Below are positions 61,871-64,000 of a DNA stretch of 64,000 nucleotides, piece by piece. This DNA comes from Tangfeifania diversioriginum (GTDB lineage Bacteria > Bacteroidota > Bacteroidia > Bacteroidales > Prolixibacteraceae), in contig CAMCBW010000025.1 in assembly GCA_945873105.1 (NCBI GenBank), positions 1 to 64,000 of the forward strand, given 5' to 3'. Within the stretch, counting starts at the first letter, position 1; the number at the start of each line of letters is the position of its first letter. The notes beneath the pieces are model-generated. The model worked only from the letters and a program-made list of their open reading frames with translations, did not search any database and was not told where the DNA came from. The translations under genes and the position numbers were made by a program.

Positions 61871-63064
61871 ATGACAACATCAAAAACAGCAAAGGACAAA
61901 AGGCTGAAAGATTCACTTGTGAAAGGTGCACTTGCAACCTTGGTATTGCTATCCTTTTTTCTGGCCTACACCATCGGGAAAAGCCCGGCGACAGAGCTGG
62001 TCATTGCCCTGCCTTTCTTTCTGGCCTATTATTTTCTTCAGTTTACGATCGGAGCGGAACCTGTTATCTCGGCATTTCAGGATTGGATCGGGAAAAACAG
62101 GTGGAACGTACTGCTCTTTCCTACAGCCATGCTGTCTTTGTATTTTGTTTACCTTCTCCTGAATGGCCAGTCTATTGTCAGGGGGAATCCCGCTTTGCTG
62201 GTCTATATACTTTATTTTCCTGTTGCTGTTTTTGCCTGGAGGAATGATCCGGTACGAAAAATCGGCTGGCTTGACTTTACGGTATTTACCCTTGCGCTAT
62301 TGCCTTCGGCTTTGTTCAGCATCAAGCAAAACAGCAATGTCCCGATCAATGGTGGATTTGACTCGCTTTCACATTTGATGATCATTTTTACGGGAGTATA
62401 TGCTTTTGCGGTAGTAAGGGGAATAAAAGAGGTTGGATTTGAACTGAATCTTGGCTGGAAATCGCTGAGAACTGCTCTTTTGGTCTGGATTGCCTTCTAT
62501 TCCTTCGTTTTTATTTTCGGGAGATCCGTCAATTTCATCACCATCATTGGCTACTCAGAACCATTGGATGTATGGCTAAAATCGCTGCTGTTTACAATGA
62601 TTGGGACTTTTTTGCATACAGCCCTATACGAGGAGCTGTTTTTCAGAGGCATTCTCCAGAACATGCTGGCCAAAAGAATCGGACAAGGGAAATCCTGGTT
62701 TATTTTCTGGGCCATTGGTTTCGGCATACTCCTCCTGGGAGCCTTGCTGGTGGGCTATACCTTGGAAGGACAAATGAAATGGTTCCCGGCCTTGGTCACA
62801 GTTGTTTTATTTGGTGCAGCCTATCTATTGGAGAAATCCGGTAAATATGGATTTGGAGTTTATACCGCACTGGCCATTACGGGAGTCACTTTTGGTCTGG
62901 TTCATTACCATGCAAAATCAATTGTTTACATAGGTTTGGCTTGCCTAGCCGGTTGGGCTTACGGATATACCTACCACAAAACAAAAAGTGTATTTTACAG
63001 TGCCCTGGTTCACACCCTTGTAAATACAGGTGTTCTTATTTTCGGATTGAAAATGATGAGATAA
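61871..63064 (+). CDS. CPBP family intramembrane metalloprotease
   Basis: A 397-residue protein with about eleven hydrophobic helices. The C-terminal CPBP/Abi domain has ALYEELFFRGILQNML (EExxxR with catalytic glutamates) and FGLVHYH plus a terminal VHTLVNTGV histidine/asparagine. These are the motifs of the CAAX-protease/bacteriocin-processing superfamily. The N-terminal half has extra membrane helices. Substrate unknown. A short-word repeat follows it. Confidence 0.88.
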   Translation: MTTSKTAKDKRLKDSLVKGALATLVLLSFFLAYTIGKSPATELVIALPFFLAYYFLQFTIGAEPVISAFQDWIGKNRWNVLLFPTAMLSLYFVYLLLNGQSIVRGNPALLVYILYFPVAVFAWRNDPVRKIGWLDFTVFTLALLPSALFSIKQNSNVPINGGFDSLSHLMIIFTGVYAFAVVRGIKEVGFELNLGWKSLRTALLVWIAFYSFVFIFGRSVNFITIIGYSEPLDVWLKSLLFTMIGTFLHTALYEELFFRGILQNMLAKRIGQGKSWFIFWAIGFGILLLGALLVGYTLEGQMKWFPALVTVVLFGAAYLLEKSGKYGFGVYTALAITGVTFGLVHYHAKSIVYIGLACLAGWAYGYTYHKTKSVFYSALVHTLVNTGVLIFGLKMMR

Positions 63065-63073
63065 CCAATTCAT

Positions 63074-63208
63074 ATTTGAAATGTTTGAAGGGTTTTTTGA
63101 GTTTGAAAAGTTCATGAACTACTGGTTTTTGAACACCGTAGATAGACCTCTCTAAATTTTTGTATACCCTTCAAACCCTTCAAACATTGTAAACCCTTCA
63201 AATTTTTC
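63074..63208. repeat. TTTGAAATG inverted word array, copy 4
   Basis: Left arm ATTTGAAATGTTTGAAGGG, a unique centre of about 75 bp, then CCCTTCAAACCCTTCAAACA as the right arm. Same architecture as the other three arrays. Confidence 0.85.
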
Positions 63209-63220
63209 TACCAACTACGC

Positions 63221-64000
63221 ATGTCACGAATCAATAAATCAAGCCGTTGGAAAAAAATCCTGTTGATCACGGCATCAATTTTACTGGTTATTTACTACTT
63301 CTTTTTTGCCTTTCCATTCAGGGGCACTTTCTTCAATGCACAACGTCACGGGAATCCACCGCTGACACCGGCTTGGGCACTCGAATGCTGGTTGTGGGAG
63401 GATGATGCCAATACTGCTGAACAAGTTGATACGTTGCTGAAGGGTTATGCGAAATATGATATACCGGTCCGGACAATTCTGATTGATAGTCCCTGGAGTC
63501 TGCGCTACAACGACTATGAGATAGATACAATCAGGTACCCAAGGCCAAAAGAGTGGTTTTTGGGATTACAGGAACGGGATTACCGGGTCGTTCTGTGGAC
63601 CACAAACATGGTCAATAGCAAGAGCAGCGATACCAGGATCCGGGAATCAGATTCCTTTTTCAATGAAGCTTCTGAAAAGGGGTACCTGGCAGGAAGCGGG
63701 GAGAAGAACAAATGGTGGAAAGGGATGGGTGGTTTTATCGATTACACCAATCCTGAAGCGATGAAATGGTGGCGCGGACGCCAGCAAAATATTTTTGACC
63801 TGGGAGTCGATGGATGGAAACTGGATGGCACTGCAACATTGTTCAACACCATGCTGGGACCACTCCCTCTTTTTTACAAGACAACCAAATCGGGGGTGAT
63901 TGCGACACGCACCTACATGGACCATTACTACCGTGATGAATACCGGCATGGTCTTTCACAGAACCCTGAATTTGTGACATTGGCAAGATCCATCGACAGG
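63221..64000 (+). CDS. Glycoside hydrolase family 31-like enzyme (partial, runs off the window)
   Basis: The first 260 codons, with no stop before the window end. An N-terminal hydrophobic helix (LLITASILLVIYYFFFAFPF, 14-33) is a signal anchor. The TIM-barrel part has TPAWALECWLWEDD, PVRTILIDSPW, RVVLWTTNMVN and DLGVDGWKLDGT, where the Asp in WKLDG is the likely nucleophile. GH31 covers alpha-glucosidases, alpha-xylosidases and relatives; no N-terminal GH31 sandwich domain is present, which is unusual. It is separated from the CPBP gene by a repeat. Confidence 0.85.
   Translation, partial: MSRINKSSRWKKILLITASILLVIYYFFFAFPFRGTFFNAQRHGNPPLTPAWALECWLWEDDANTAEQVDTLLKGYAKYDIPVRTILIDSPWSLRYNDYEIDTIRYPRPKEWFLGLQERDYRVVLWTTNMVNSKSSDTRIRESDSFFNEASEKGYLAGSGEKNKWWKGMGGFIDYTNPEAMKWWRGRQQNIFDLGVDGWKLDGTATLFNTMLGPLPLFYKTTKSGVIATRTYMDHYYRDEYRHGLSQNPEFVTLARSIDR

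Noticed and set aside
1-64000. tRNA, rRNA, riboswitch or prophage
   Set aside because: No cloverleaf, ribosomal sequence, recognised riboswitch core, integrase or phage structural gene was seen by reading; a covariance-model scan was not possible.

Overview
The window looks like a chromosomal segment of a Bacteroidota bacterium (Bacteroidales/Marinilabiliales-like; the exact family cannot be fixed from sequence alone). Reasons: many genes are preceded by the Bacteroidota sigma-factor -7 element TAnnTTTG; there is a probable type IX secretion C-terminal sorting domain; and there are lineage-typical proteins (DUF6261, DUF3109, helix-hairpin-helix plus barrel protein, short adenylate kinase next to hpt). 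Oxygen-dependent hemF suggests tolerance or use of oxygen.

Layout. 1-2400: small accessory genes, a 41-bp palindromic tandem array upstream of a DUF6261 gene, and IS-like or terminator fragments. 2400-7060: a small AT-rich defence island with a type I restriction specificity-subunit remnant, a membrane KAP P-loop NTPase with a truncated overlapping partner ORF, and a toxin-antitoxin operon (MqsR-like toxin, then an antitoxin fusing a degenerate zinc-finger-like N-terminus, HTH and Panacea/SocA domain) under a clear palindromic operator. 7400-13700: pectin degradation genes (PL10 pectate lyase, DUF1593 hydrolase, GH140-like apiosidase, UroD-like protein, rhamnosidase remnant). 13700-16300: alanine dehydrogenase and an aminotransferase.

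16300-28300: a divergent hexuronate regulon. Leftward: uxaE (tagaturonate epimerase), uxaC (uronate isomerase), exuT-like transporter. Rightward: LacI-type regulator, SDR fructuronate/mannonate oxidoreductase, PfkB sugar kinase, LarA-family nickel-pincer racemase/epimerase, PdxB-like dehydrogenase and gnd. No mannonate dehydratase or KDPG aldolase lies in the cluster. Together with LarA and Gnd, this suggests a route galacturonate - tagaturonate - fructuronate - mannonate - gluconate - 6-phosphogluconate - ribulose-5-phosphate. That is the most interesting hypothesis in the window. Two copies of one palindromic operator flank the divergent promoters.

28300-59500: mostly housekeeping. It holds DUF4160/DUF2442, a GH18 protein, gpmI-DUF3109, adk/hpt, purE, an outer-membrane pair, acyltransferases, aspartate kinase, an isochorismatase-type hydrolase, a GT2-LpxL-SuhB block, mtaB, phoH, folC, a Gfo/Idh/MocA oxidoreductase, a BASS transporter, a CorC-type protein, marC, an RsmH-like methyltransferase, hemH and hemF. 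59600-64000 returns to carbohydrate use with GH35 beta-galactosidase, a CPBP protease and the start of a GH31 gene.

A recurring oddity is the intergenic DNA: short-word arrays (TTTGAAATG, ATAACTC, TTTAACC, CACATTTTTCAAT) sit between co-directional genes, and one about 125-bp spacer is present twice inside the hexuronate operon. No tRNA, rRNA or CRISPR array was seen.
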